From positions 128,031 to 192,030 of the forward strand of contig CAZWLJ010000002.1 in the NCBI GenBank assembly GCA_964634605.1: a stretch of DNA of 64,000 bases, written 5' to 3'. Below the pieces are notes generated by a model that saw nothing but the letters and a program-made list of their open reading frames with translations, was not told the DNA's origin and did not search any database. The DNA is from UPXZ01 sp964634605 (lineage in GTDB: Bacteria > Bacteroidota > Bacteroidia > Bacteroidales > Paludibacteraceae). A program made the position numbers and the translations under genes. This document shows positions 55,743-64,000 of this stretch, in pieces; within the stretch, counting starts at the first letter, position 1; every line of letters begins with the position of its first letter.

Positions 55743-56450
55743 ATGCCCTACCGCCGTTTACCAAATACTGACCAGTCCAGACTCAGAGCACTACGAACTG
55801 CCATAAAACAGGCCGGACAGCAGAATTTCAGCGAGCAGGTAGTCACTTTCAAATCGATACGTGAAGCAGAAAATTTTCTGAATGTATTCGAAAAACAGCT
55901 GTTTCTGTATAAACAAACCCTCGAAAGCCAGGTTAACGCCAACAAGCAATACCAGCAAGTATTATACAATGCCAGAATGTACATTTCTCATTTTATTCAG
56001 GTATTCAATCTGGCCGTAATCAGGGGCGATATCAAGAAAGAGCACAAACTCATCTACCACCTGAATCCGGACTCGCATCATGTGCCCGATCTTACTACCG
56101 AATCGGCACTGCAGGAGTGGGGTCAGAATATTATCGAAGGAGAAAATGAGCGGATACGCAACGGAGGATCACCTATCTATAACCCCACCATTGCAAAAGT
56201 ACAGGTACATTTTGAGGTTTTCAGGGAATACAAATCCAATCAGAAACTCTATCAGGCTACCACTACGCGCAACTGGGAAGAACTGGTTAAACAACGGAAA
56301 ATCGGCGATGCCATCATCCTGGATATCTGGAATCAGGTGGAGAATTACTACAAGGACGAATCACCTTACCAGAAACTGATTAAATGCGGAAAATTCGGGC
56401 TGGTGTATTACTACCGCCGGAACGAGAAGATACTCACACCAGCAGACTGA
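55743..56450 (+). CDS. Conserved-looking hypothetical protein
   Basis: A 235-residue protein starting MPYRRLPNTDQSRLRALRTA. It is hydrophilic and mostly helical, with a probable coiled-coil segment around residues 35-90 (KSIREAENFLNVFEKQLFLY), no signal peptide and no membrane segment. The open frame extends upstream to 55689, but the promoter lies inside that extension. It does not match any family I know. It converges on the folate cyclo-ligase gene with only six bases between stops. Confidence 0.75.
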   Translation: MPYRRLPNTDQSRLRALRTAIKQAGQQNFSEQVVTFKSIREAENFLNVFEKQLFLYKQTLESQVNANKQYQQVLYNARMYISHFIQVFNLAVIRGDIKKEHKLIYHLNPDSHHVPDLTTESALQEWGQNIIEGENERIRNGGSPIYNPTIAKVQVHFEVFREYKSNQKLYQATTTRNWEELVKQRKIGDAIILDIWNQVENYYKDESPYQKLIKCGKFGLVYYYRRNEKILTPAD

Positions 56451-56456
56451 TCTTTT

Positions 56457-57047
56457 TTACCCGATGATACGACCGGGAGTGATAATTTTTTTCATTTTCA
56501 TCGAACCCCACTTTACCGGCAGTTTCTCGAAAATCTGAAAATCAAATCCGACTCCGTAGGTAGGTACATTCCTGGTTGTAAGGAATAAATCATAATAACC
56601 TCCCCCGCGTCCCAGCCTGTTTCTTTTCTTGTCGAAAGCCACGCCCGGAATAATAGCCAGATCTATCTTGCCTGTATATGCATCGGCTGCTGTCACTTTG
56701 GCTTCAGATTTTCCGGAGGCAGAACAAACTGAGGGATTGTATTTCCTGAGAGTCAGGCGGTTGCCACCAATTTCAGGTATCAGGATTGTTTTCTCTGAAC
56801 TCCATTTCCGGATATAGGTATGAGTGGGAAGTTCGCTTGAAGTAGACCAGTAAATCATGATACTTCCTGCTGATTCAAAATCATGCGTTTGTTCAATTTT
56901 TTTGAACACACTCTCCATTGCATTCATTTTCTGTTCATCACTGAGTTGCTTTCTCAGGATATGCATTTCTTCCCTGATGCGGTTTCTCCGGAGTTTAAGC
57001 CTGTCTTTCCGGAAAACAACCAGTTTGGCAATATGAAATAATTTCAT
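56457..57047 (-). CDS. 5-formyltetrahydrofolate cyclo-ligase
   Basis: A 196-residue enzyme that converts 5-formyl-THF to 5,10-methenyl-THF with ATP. The family motif GRGGGYYDLFL lies near residue 144, preceded by DLAIIPGVAFDKKRNRL. The basic N-terminus (MKLFHIAKLVVFRKDRLKLR) is longer than usual; a start closer to the first helix is possible. It is downstream of the DUF4294 gene on the minus strand. Confidence 0.9.
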   Translation of the reverse strand: MKLFHIAKLVVFRKDRLKLRRNRIREEMHILRKQLSDEQKMNAMESVFKKIEQTHDFESAGSIMIYWSTSSELPTHTYIRKWSSEKTILIPEIGGNRLTLRKYNPSVCSASGKSEAKVTAADAYTGKIDLAIIPGVAFDKKRNRLGRGGGYYDLFLTTRNVPTYGVGFDFQIFEKLPVKWGSMKMKKIITPGRIIG

Positions 57048-57081
57048 TCAAAAGGTATTAGGGGAGTTTAATTCTGACATA

Positions 57082-57705
57082 TTAAAGCAGACCGGCATCT
57101 ACAAGAGTCACCACCCTTTCCACAATGCGATCCTTATCCGATGCATCGTATTCGCTTTTCAGGTCGGAACCGAAAAACAAGGCAATCGTATTCCAGAAGA
57201 TAGCAGGCATATTGCCCTTATACGATTTTATTATCTGGTATGTATTCATATCATGCTCACGGTCAATAAGTTTGATAAGCATTTTCCCCTGGTTGACTGT
57301 CAGGTTGCGGAGTGGTTTTTCGTATTGTTTGAAGATGCGCGACTGGAAAGCATTGATGTATTTTTTGCGTTCTGCATTGTCGGTCATATAAAACAAGTCG
57401 CGGTTCAGCTGGTTGATTTCTATCGACGCCATACGGGCATAGGGAAGCGCCTTTTTCACATCGCGCACAGTACGCCAGTAAAATTTCTCCTGCCTGCTGC
57501 TTCTGAATACCAGCGGCGGGTAAACATACAGTACACGTAAATTGTCCTGGTAAATCGTATCCCCGTTTTCAATCACCATTTCCATCATAGCATAGGCAGT
57601 CGGTCGTGTACCCGGAGGAGTCAGGTCGACATTTATCTGAGCGTAAGCCCCCGACAGGGGAAATACTGATGTGAGTATTATTGCTAAAAAAAGAAATTTT
57701 TTCAT
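57082..57705 (-). CDS. Exported DUF4294 protein
   Basis: A 207-residue protein whose start at 57705 gives a signal peptide (MKKFLFLAIILTSVFPLSGA). The mature part has the DUF4294 core: ENGDTIYQDNLRVLYVYPPL, RTVRDVKKALPYARMASIEI and NQGKMLIKLIDREHDMNTYQ. The frame is open 16 codons further upstream. Function unknown; the family is limited to Bacteroidota. It has a well-formed promoter and may be co-transcribed with the folate enzyme gene. Confidence 0.85.
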   Translation of the reverse strand: MKKFLFLAIILTSVFPLSGAYAQINVDLTPPGTRPTAYAMMEMVIENGDTIYQDNLRVLYVYPPLVFRSSRQEKFYWRTVRDVKKALPYARMASIEINQLNRDLFYMTDNAERKKYINAFQSRIFKQYEKPLRNLTVNQGKMLIKLIDREHDMNTYQIIKSYKGNMPAIFWNTIALFFGSDLKSEYDASDKDRIVERVVTLVDAGLL

Positions 57706-57722
57706 TGCCGGAAAATGAACCA

Positions 57723-57754
57723 CAAAGATACAAAATGTGCGAAATAATAGCAAA
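57723..57754 (-). promoter_or_regulatory. Promoter of the DUF4294 gene
   Basis: On the minus strand TTTG (57751-57754), a 20-base spacer and TATCTTTG (57723-57730) match the consensus exactly, 18 bases upstream of the ATG. Confidence 0.75.
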
Positions 57755-57826
57755 CATACTATAAATCTACAACAATTATTATTCCAACTTATTATTTTAA
57801 CCTGTATAATATTTCGAAAAATTGCT

Positions 57827-57834
57827 TATTTTTG
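57827..57834 (+). promoter_or_regulatory. -7 promoter element of the 57912 operon
   Basis: TATTTTTG, 78 bases before the ATG at 57912. The -33 word is weak. Confidence 0.5.
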
Positions 57835-57911
57835 GAAAATTTTATTGGCCTGATACTAACACAAGAAACAGGTAATGACCCGAATCTGAACCAACTACAT
57901 GTTTAATAATT

Positions 57912-58730
57912 ATGAAACGTTTTAGTTTTGCAATTCTGCTCGCTGCACACTTTACAGGCTCTGTTGCACAGATTTCTCCGGTTGTGGCATCATCTGTATC
58001 CACTGCCGGTGCTTCGGCAGCCGTACTCACCGAATGGAGCGCCTTTCAGAATACAGCAGCGCTTGCTCATGTGGAGCATATTGAAGTAGCTGCTCAGTAC
58101 GAGAACCGTTTCATGATGAAAGAACTTAGCACCAGGAGTGTTCAGGCCGGATTTAATGCCCGGTATGTGAATGTAGGGCTTAGTTTCTCGTACCAGGGGT
58201 ATTCGCTTTACAACGAAATGCTTACCGGAGTGGGTATTGCCCGCAATTTCGGCGATAAATTCTCCATGGGCGTTCAGTTTGATTATTACACCGCATATTT
58301 TGCGGGTCACGATGAGAGCCGCTACAGGGGCGCTCTGCTGGCTCAGTTTGGAGTAGCTTCCGCCATTTTACCGAAACTCACCGTCGGATTTCACACCTTT
58401 AATCCTTTTCAATCGAATATAAAAACCGAATTCAGCCAGAAAAGAATTCCTTCGGTTTTCAGCGTCGGAACCAATTATGCATTTGCCGATAACCTGATCT
58501 GGCTCACCCAAATAGATAAGGAAGTGAGCAGCAATTTCCGGTTTGCATCGGGTTTTGAATACACCATGATCCGGGAACTTACGGTAAAACTCGGAGCCTA
58601 CGGCACCGACTACCTGATTCCCTGCCTGGGTATTGGCGTACATCTGGGAGGATTTCATTTCCATCTGAACGGCGAACTGCACCCGCTGCTGGGTCTGAAC
58701 ACTGTGGCAAATCTGAAATACCGTTTCTAA
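57912..58730 (+). CDS. Outer-membrane beta-barrel protein, PorQ/PorV-like
   Basis: A 272-residue protein with a signal peptide (about 1-19) and a series of amphipathic beta-strands ending in a C-terminal Phe (VANLKYRF), as in outer-membrane barrels. The N-terminal STAGASAAVLTEWSAFQNTA stretch resembles the start of PorQ/PorV-type proteins (the UPF0164 fold), which help T9SS cargo or act as transporters. I cannot decide between a T9SS role and a generic porin. It is followed 10 bases later by the HHH protein gene, so the two form an operon. Confidence 0.65.
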   Translation: MKRFSFAILLAAHFTGSVAQISPVVASSVSTAGASAAVLTEWSAFQNTAALAHVEHIEVAAQYENRFMMKELSTRSVQAGFNARYVNVGLSFSYQGYSLYNEMLTGVGIARNFGDKFSMGVQFDYYTAYFAGHDESRYRGALLAQFGVASAILPKLTVGFHTFNPFQSNIKTEFSQKRIPSVFSVGTNYAFADNLIWLTQIDKEVSSNFRFASGFEYTMIRELTVKLGAYGTDYLIPCLGIGVHLGGFHFHLNGELHPLLGLNTVANLKYRF

Positions 58731-58740
58731 ATTCGCACCA

Positions 58741-60813
58741 ATGAGATTATTGCTCAAAATAATACTTGCAATGGCTATTCTGCTTGCTCCGTTCGGATTA
58801 AAGGCGCAGGAAGTAGTAAGTTCGGCCGAGCAGATTATTGCCGATATTTACGAACAAATTTCGGAAGAATCGGAAACAGAAATTGATTTTACCAATTTCT
58901 TTGACGATTTGATTGCATTGTCCGAAAATCCGATCAACCTGAACTCCACAAACAAGGAAGAACTGGACAAACTACAATTTTTATCCGATACGCAGGTTGA
59001 CAATATCCTTTATTACCTCTACAAAAATGGTCCGATGCAAACCATTTACGAGTTGCAGCTCGTGGATGGTCTGGACATGACTGACATCAGGCGGATGCTT
59101 CCTTTCGTGTCGATGGGCGACTCACAGGCCGGGAAACAACCGATAATACTGAAGGATGTTTTCAAATACGGAAAAAACGAACTGTATTTCCGGCTCGATA
59201 AAGGGATTGAAACCAAGGAAGGATACCGGTTTGCACCCGAAGAAGAGAACGAAGCTGATGAACAAACTTCGCGTAAATACGTGGGTGATCCCTACTACAA
59301 TCATTTGAAATACCGCTTCAGGTACAGAGACCGGATTCATTTTGGCATAACCGGTGAAAAAGATGCCGGTGAACAATTTTGGGGTAAACAGCACAAAGGG
59401 TACGATTTTTACTCTGCACACCTGGAACTCCGAAACCTCGGTAAAATTAAAACCCTGGTTTTGGGTGACTTCAGGGCTAATTTCGGTCAGGGACTGGTGA
59501 TGCGTACCGATTTCTCCCTGGGAAAATCGTCGTACGTGATGCAGGTAACGCCCAAAAGCAACGGACTGAAGAAATTCAGCTCCACTTCCGAGACTGATTT
59601 TCTGAGAGGCGCCGGCGCCACCTTGCGGTTGGGGAAAGTGGATATTACGGCCTTTTACTCCAACCGGATGATTGACGGTGATACGGTGAACGGTCAGTTT
59701 ACGGGCATCAATGAGAGTGGTCTGCACCGGACTATCAGCGACTTACAAAAGAAGAATACGGTGAACCAGCAAACCGCCGGTACAAACATCGTTTACACCC
59801 ACAGCTGGTTTCAGGCAGGTGTTACGGCTGTGTATAACCACTTCAGTCAGAGCCTGCAACCGCGTGATGCGGTTTACAACCGTTTTTATTTCCGGGGCAG
59901 GGACCAGCTGGCTGCAAGCGTCAACTACCGCCTGCGGTGGCAGAAACTCAACATCTTCGGTGAAACCGCCATGACGGATCAACAGGCACTTGCCACCATC
60001 AACGGACTCAATTTCAGTCCCATATCACGTGTGAGTCTGGTAGCATTACACCGTTATTTTTCCAAAGAGTACGATGCGTTGTTTGCCAACACCTTCTCCG
60101 AAACTTCGCGGGTGAACAACGAAACCGGATTTTACGCGGGTGCCGAAATCAGACCTGTGAAATACTGGAAAGTAGCTGCTTATGCCGACAGTTACACGTT
60201 TGCATGGAATAAATTCGGGGTTGACGCCCCGTCTGCCGGTTCGGATTATCTGGTTCAGGCAGATTATTTTCCGCGACGTAATGTTGCGATGTACTGGCGT
60301 TTCAAACACGAGACAAAGGCACGCAACTACTCCGATACTGTCAGTATCCTGCCCTTGGTGCTTCAGCAGCCCCGCTGGCAGGCACGCTATCAACTGAATT
60401 ATTCATTCGGAAATTTTGATTTCAAAAATCAGCTGGATGTGAACGGATTTGATGACGGCATCAACAAGCCGACGTACGGATTCTCGGCCTTACAGGATGT
60501 AAGCTATGAATTTCAGAAAATACCGCTCAGCGTAAATGCACGTTTCCTAGTTTTTGATGCACGGAATTTCGAAAACCGGTTTTATACCTACGAAAAAGAT
60601 ATTTTGTATGCTTTCTCGGTTCCCATGATTTATGGTCCGGGCAGCAGGTACTATCTGAACCTGCGTTACGATGCCGGAAAAAATCTTTCTCTGTGGCTCA
60701 AACTTGCCCAAACCGTATATGCCGACGACCGGACAGCCGTAAGCAGCGGCAACGAGGAAATTCCCGGAAACAGAAAAACCGATTTCAGGTTTCTGGTGAA
60801 ATGGAAATTTTAA
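58741..60813 (+). CDS. Outer-membrane beta-barrel protein with N-terminal helix-hairpin-helix region
   Basis: A 690-residue exported protein with a signal peptide (about 1-22), a helix-hairpin-helix-like segment (about 58-125: INLNSTNKEELDKLQFLSDT and YKNGPMQTIYELQLVDGLDM), and a C-terminal beta-barrel with many aromatic strands up to FRFLVKWKF. HHH motifs usually bind DNA (ComEA-like). Their presence in a protein that appears to be in the outer membrane raises the possibility of DNA uptake or binding, though this is not shown. It forms an operon with the preceding barrel protein. Confidence 0.75.
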   Translation: MRLLLKIILAMAILLAPFGLKAQEVVSSAEQIIADIYEQISEESETEIDFTNFFDDLIALSENPINLNSTNKEELDKLQFLSDTQVDNILYYLYKNGPMQTIYELQLVDGLDMTDIRRMLPFVSMGDSQAGKQPIILKDVFKYGKNELYFRLDKGIETKEGYRFAPEEENEADEQTSRKYVGDPYYNHLKYRFRYRDRIHFGITGEKDAGEQFWGKQHKGYDFYSAHLELRNLGKIKTLVLGDFRANFGQGLVMRTDFSLGKSSYVMQVTPKSNGLKKFSSTSETDFLRGAGATLRLGKVDITAFYSNRMIDGDTVNGQFTGINESGLHRTISDLQKKNTVNQQTAGTNIVYTHSWFQAGVTAVYNHFSQSLQPRDAVYNRFYFRGRDQLAASVNYRLRWQKLNIFGETAMTDQQALATINGLNFSPISRVSLVALHRYFSKEYDALFANTFSETSRVNNETGFYAGAEIRPVKYWKVAAYADSYTFAWNKFGVDAPSAGSDYLVQADYFPRRNVAMYWRFKHETKARNYSDTVSILPLVLQQPRWQARYQLNYSFGNFDFKNQLDVNGFDDGINKPTYGFSALQDVSYEFQKIPLSVNARFLVFDARNFENRFYTYEKDILYAFSVPMIYGPGSRYYLNLRYDAGKNLSLWLKLAQTVYADDRTAVSSGNEEIPGNRKTDFRFLVKWKF

Positions 60814-60919
60814 TGCTTTTCTTGTGTTTTAGCTTCACTTTCGGCATGTGGGGCACGGATTATTGATATTTGTTCAGAAAAAACATCTGATTTTACATAT
60901 TCCCAAACCTGTGTTTTTC

Positions 60920-60957
60920 AATAAAACATCCGGCTTGTCGTGGCCGGATGTTTTATT
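60920..60957. terminator. Terminator after the HHH protein gene
   Basis: A perfect 15-bp stem, AATAAAACATCCGGC (60920-60934) with GCCGGATGTTTTATT (60943-60957), lies 107 bases after the stop. The T-rich part is inside the stem on both strands. Confidence 0.75.
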
Positions 60958-61359
60958 TCTGAAATTTACCCGGCTTTATTAGTTTCCCTGTAACTTTTTA
61001 TCAGAGCATCGATATCCAGGATGTTTTTGAAAAAAAAATCCGATAATTAATCCTATCCTTTATTATTTGTTTATACCATTAGTCGTAAATACGGACAAAA
61101 AATTACATCAGAAACACACTTTCCTGAAAATAATCACATCAGCAAAAATTAAAAGTCTTATATCCAAACAAATAACATCCAAAATCATCTGCAGAATATT
61201 TTTAACCGGAAGAAATTTTCGCACATTCCTAAAAGTAATTTATTGAAATATAAAGCTAACACAAAAAGTGATTCTCAAAAAAGGTGCGAAAAAATGTCAG
61301 ATATTAGTATGATTTTGAAAATTTCTCCCCAATGTCTTTAGTAAAAGAGATGTTGTGAT

Positions 61360-61367
61360 TATTTTTG
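61360..61367 (+). promoter_or_regulatory. -7 promoter element of the GH127 gene
   Basis: TATTTTTG, 21 bases before the ATG at 61388. It overlaps the longer open frame that begins at a GTG at 61355, which argues against that start. Confidence 0.5.
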
Positions 61368-61387
61368 ATAATCCAAAAAATGATGCA

Positions 61388-63757
61388 ATGAAATTCAGGC
61401 AACTTTTATTTCTTCTGGCAATTAGTCAGTTCACTTTTTCGCAGAATGGCGGTATTAATCCGGTTCCGTTTAATCACGTTCATTTAAACGACCAGTTTTG
61501 GGCACCACGTATCGAAACAAACCGAACCGTATCCATTCCTTCTGCTTTTGGAAAGTCGGAAGAAAGCGGGCGTTTCGATAATTTTGCATTGGCAGGCGGA
61601 CTTATTAAAGGGGAGCATAAGGGCGATTTTTCGTTCGACGATACCGATCCATACAAAATTATCGAAGGTGCTTCGTATGCTCTGGCGGCTAAATATGACA
61701 AAAAACTCGATGCTTATCTTGACAGTGTGATAAATCTGATCGCCAAGGCTCAGGAGCCTGATGGATATCTGACCACCTGTGTCACAAATCGCTGTACAAG
61801 GCTTTCGGGCTGGTGGGGAAATACGCGCTGGGAGAAAATAAACAGCCACGAACTTTATAATTCGGGTCATCTTTACGAAGCCGCTGTGGCACATTTTCAG
61901 TCGACCGGAAAAAGCACTTTGCTGAATGTAGCCATTAAAAATGCCGATCTGGTTTGTCAGGTTTTTGGTCCGAATGCAGGGCAAATTCATCGTCCGTCGG
62001 GTCATCCGATTATAGAAATGGGACTTGCAAAGCTTTATAAAGTTACAGGTGATCAGAAATATCTTGCCATGGCCAAATATTTTGTGGAGGAAACCGGACG
62101 TGGAACCGATGGACATCACCTGAGCGAATACAGTCAGGATCATATGCCCGTTTTGCAACAAAAGGAAATTAAAGGTCATGCGGTGCGTGCGGGTTATTTA
62201 TTTTCCGGAGTGGCCGATGTGGCAGCGCTTACCAACGATACTGCATATTTTAACGCACTTGCAAGAATCTGGGAAAATATGGCTTCGCGTAAACTGTATA
62301 TTACCGGAGGAATAGGCTCACGGGCACAGGGCGAAGGCTTTGGTCCCGACTACGAACTTCACAATCATACGGCCTATTGCGAGACCTGCGCGTCCATCTC
62401 AAATGTTTACTGGAATCAGCGCATGTTTCAGGCTACAGGCGATGCAAAATACATCGATGTGCTCGAACGTGCTTTGTACAACGGCGTGATAGCCGGCGTT
62501 TCACTTAGCGGCGATAAGTTTTTCTACGACAATCCGCTCGAATCGATGGGGCAGCACGAACGGCAGGCATGGTTTGGATGCGCCTGCTGTCCGGGAAATG
62601 TTACGCGTTTTATGGCTTCGGTGCCGGGTTATATGTATGCAACCGACAAGAATTCCATTTACATAAATCTTTATGCGCAAAGCAAAGCCGAAGTGTTGTT
62701 TGGCCAGAATAAAATTGAAATCAGACAGGAAACCACTTTTCCCAACGATGGTAATGTGAAATTTTTCATTCGTCCAGCTAAAACACAAAAGCTTAACCTG
62801 AAATTCCGTATTCCCGGCTGGGCTGAAAACCGTCCGGTGCCTACGGATCTTTATTTTTATTCTGAAAATAAAAATATGCCTGTGGAAATTCTGTTGAATG
62901 GAAAAGTTGTGCAGGTAAAATCCGAGAAAGGTTATCTTTCCATTGACCGTGAATGGAAAAAAGGCGACAAAGTGGAATTGAAGCTTCCAATGAAAATCCG
63001 GAAAGTGCTTGCTAATGCACAGGTTGAGGATAATAAGGCCAAAATGGCTTTCGAGCGTGGACCGATTGTATATTGCCTCGAAGCTACCGATCAACCCGAC
63101 AAACATGTGTTTGACAAGTATATCCCGAAAAATGCAGAGTTGAAAGAAGAGTTTAGAGCCGATTTGCTGAATGGAGTGATGGTGCTGAAAGGAACCGCTC
63201 GTAAAGTGACTGAAACCGCTGATGGAATTTCGGAAACAGAAGTGCCTTTTACAGCAGTGCCTTATTCGGTATGGAATAATCGTGGTGCAGGCGAAATGGC
63301 CGTTTGGTTGCCTTACAAGCAGAATATTGCCCGCCCACAACCAGAAACAACCATTGCTTCACGCGCACGCAGCGTGAATACTTATGGTGTCAACGATCAG
63401 TGGGAACCCAAATCGTCGGCTGATATTTCGAAACCTTACCATTACTGGTGGTTGAAAAAAGGGGTGGATGTGGAACTTGAATATGCGTTCGATAAACCCG
63501 AAAGTGTTCAGAATGTGCAGGTTTACTGGCTGAGTTTTGACCATTACGATGGAAATTATCGCGTGCCCGAAAGCTGGAAACTGCTTTACAAAGCAGGTGA
63601 AGAGTGGAAAGAAGTGGAAACTGATGATTATTATACTACTTTGAAAGATTGTTACAATAGTCTGAATTTTAAAAAAGTAACCACCACAGGGTTGAAAATT
63701 ACGGCTAAACTGCAAAAAGGCCAGTCGGGCGGAGTGATTGAGTGGAAAGTGAAGTAG
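61388..63757 (+). CDS. GH127 beta-L-arabinofuranosidase (DUF1680 family)
   Basis: A 789-residue exported glycoside hydrolase. The ATG at 61388 gives a signal peptide (MKFRQLLFLLAISQFTFSQ). The GH127 features are an N-terminal VPFNHVHLNDQFWAPRIETN stretch, an (alpha/alpha)6 barrel with HNHTAYCETCASISN (acidic Glu and Cys of the zinc/thiolate site) and WFGCACCPGNVTR (vicinal cysteines of the catalytic metal site). Two C-terminal beta domains complete it. It removes beta-L-arabinofuranose from plant cell-wall glycoproteins or pectin. A second GH127-like gene begins downstream, so this is the start of an arabinan or hydroxyproline-arabinoside locus. Confidence 0.92.
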   Translation: MKFRQLLFLLAISQFTFSQNGGINPVPFNHVHLNDQFWAPRIETNRTVSIPSAFGKSEESGRFDNFALAGGLIKGEHKGDFSFDDTDPYKIIEGASYALAAKYDKKLDAYLDSVINLIAKAQEPDGYLTTCVTNRCTRLSGWWGNTRWEKINSHELYNSGHLYEAAVAHFQSTGKSTLLNVAIKNADLVCQVFGPNAGQIHRPSGHPIIEMGLAKLYKVTGDQKYLAMAKYFVEETGRGTDGHHLSEYSQDHMPVLQQKEIKGHAVRAGYLFSGVADVAALTNDTAYFNALARIWENMASRKLYITGGIGSRAQGEGFGPDYELHNHTAYCETCASISNVYWNQRMFQATGDAKYIDVLERALYNGVIAGVSLSGDKFFYDNPLESMGQHERQAWFGCACCPGNVTRFMASVPGYMYATDKNSIYINLYAQSKAEVLFGQNKIEIRQETTFPNDGNVKFFIRPAKTQKLNLKFRIPGWAENRPVPTDLYFYSENKNMPVEILLNGKVVQVKSEKGYLSIDREWKKGDKVELKLPMKIRKVLANAQVEDNKAKMAFERGPIVYCLEATDQPDKHVFDKYIPKNAELKEEFRADLLNGVMVLKGTARKVTETADGISETEVPFTAVPYSVWNNRGAGEMAVWLPYKQNIARPQPETTIASRARSVNTYGVNDQWEPKSSADISKPYHYWWLKKGVDVELEYAFDKPESVQNVQVYWLSFDHYDGNYRVPESWKLLYKAGEEWKEVETDDYYTTLKDCYNSLNFKKVTTTGLKITAKLQKGQSGGVIEWKVK

Positions 63758-63867
63758 ATAAGGTGACGCGATTTCCGGTTCGCGAGTCTGCGAGATTTAT
63801 TTATCAATTCTGAAATCGATGCACCCGATTGAATCATTTTTACACTATAGATTATTTACTTTTTATT

Positions 63868-63875
63868 TATTTTTG
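63868..63875 (+). promoter_or_regulatory. -7 promoter element of the last gene
   Basis: TATTTTTG, 28 bases before the ATG at 63904. Confidence 0.45.
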
Positions 63876-63903
63876 TCTCAAATCAGAAACATACGTTTTT
63901 ACC

Positions 63904-64000
63904 ATGAAAAAATCAGTTGTTATCATTCTGCTTTTCGTATCGGCAATTTCTCTGTCTGCTCAGAAAAAATCAGCAGGTTATCCTATTTCGCCTGTTCCAT
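63904..64000 (+). CDS. Exported protein, probable second GH127-like enzyme, N-terminal part (cut by window edge)
   Basis: The first 32 codons encode a signal peptide (MKKSVVIILLFVSAISLSA) followed by QKKSAGYPISPVP. The words YPISPVP are similar to the beginning of many GH127 proteins (compare GINPVPFNHVHL in the preceding gene), so a tandem GH127 gene is likely, but the fragment is too short to be sure. Confidence 0.6.
   Translation, partial: MKKSVVIILLFVSAISLSAQKKSAGYPISPVP

Larger units (their letters stand above)
60814..61387. other. Intergenic region before the GH127 gene
   Basis: It holds the terminator at 60920-60957 and the promoter at 61360. The AT-rich 380 bases between them have no recognised feature. 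Confidence 0.65.

Noticed and set aside
1..64000. Prophage, integrative element or rRNA/tRNA genes
   Set aside because: No integrase, phage structural genes, conjugation genes or tRNA/rRNA-like sequences were recognised on either strand.

Overview
The window reads as a chromosomal segment of a Bacteroidota bacterium, most likely of the order Bacteroidales. The evidence is SusC/SusD-type outer-membrane pairs, other TonB-dependent receptors, a probable type IX secretion (T9SS) C-terminal domain, DUF4292 and DUF4294 proteins, membrane-bound AraC regulators, and many promoters of the Bacteroidota form TTTG-N20-TAnnTTTG. There are no rRNA or tRNA genes, CRISPR arrays or complete insertion sequences that I can recognise. 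The mix of plant- and host-glycan enzymes, carotenoid genes and a photolyase suggests an environmental, light-exposed relative rather than a typical gut Bacteroides; that is inference.

Layout. Positions 1-3671 hold the susC end of a polysaccharide-utilisation locus. Positions 3672-5632 form an unusually rich intergenic region with a decayed duplicate of the next gene's 5' end, a 43-bp-periodic palindromic repeat array and a MITE-like inverted-repeat element. An N-acetylhexosamine-1-kinase-like gene then converges on a GH29 fucosidase. Positions 8589-14917 carry two non-Sus TonB-dependent receptors around a membrane protein/winged-helix regulator pair. Positions 14974-17456 are pyk and aroQ, separated by a small element flanked by inverted repeats that carries a frameshifted four-helix-bundle gene. 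Positions 17676-22307 hold a membrane protein, a LURP-one-like protein, corA (with GTN in place of GMN), a stand-alone MetH reactivation domain and a metallophosphoesterase. Positions 22452-24917 encode a GH9 glucanase fused to a polysaccharide deacetylase.

Positions 26094-33148 are a minus-strand housekeeping run (dut, TPR protein, DUF4292 lipoprotein, EnvC-like activator, parE, tadA). Positions 33588-42332 form a surface-protein locus: two membrane-anchored AraC-type regulators, a small exported protein, a 1411-residue secreted protein with a T9SS-like C-terminal domain, and a small protein with a PID-CTERM-like tail. A PASTA protein and an RluD-type pseudouridine synthase follow.

Positions 45039-53586 are the most coherent system: a carotenoid operon of ten genes behind one strong promoter (crtB, idi, crtZ, a lycopene cyclase, a cruF-like gene, an acyltransferase, a glycosyltransferase, photolyase, a TPR protein, crtI), followed by ddl and a polyprenyl diphosphate synthase. 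Together the enzymes predict a hydroxylated carotenoid that is glycosylated and acylated, co-expressed with DNA photorepair. Positions 55743-60813 contain a hypothetical gene, a folate cyclo-ligase, a DUF4294 protein and two outer-membrane proteins, one with an N-terminal helix-hairpin-helix region. Positions 61388-64000 begin a GH127 beta-L-arabinofuranosidase cluster.
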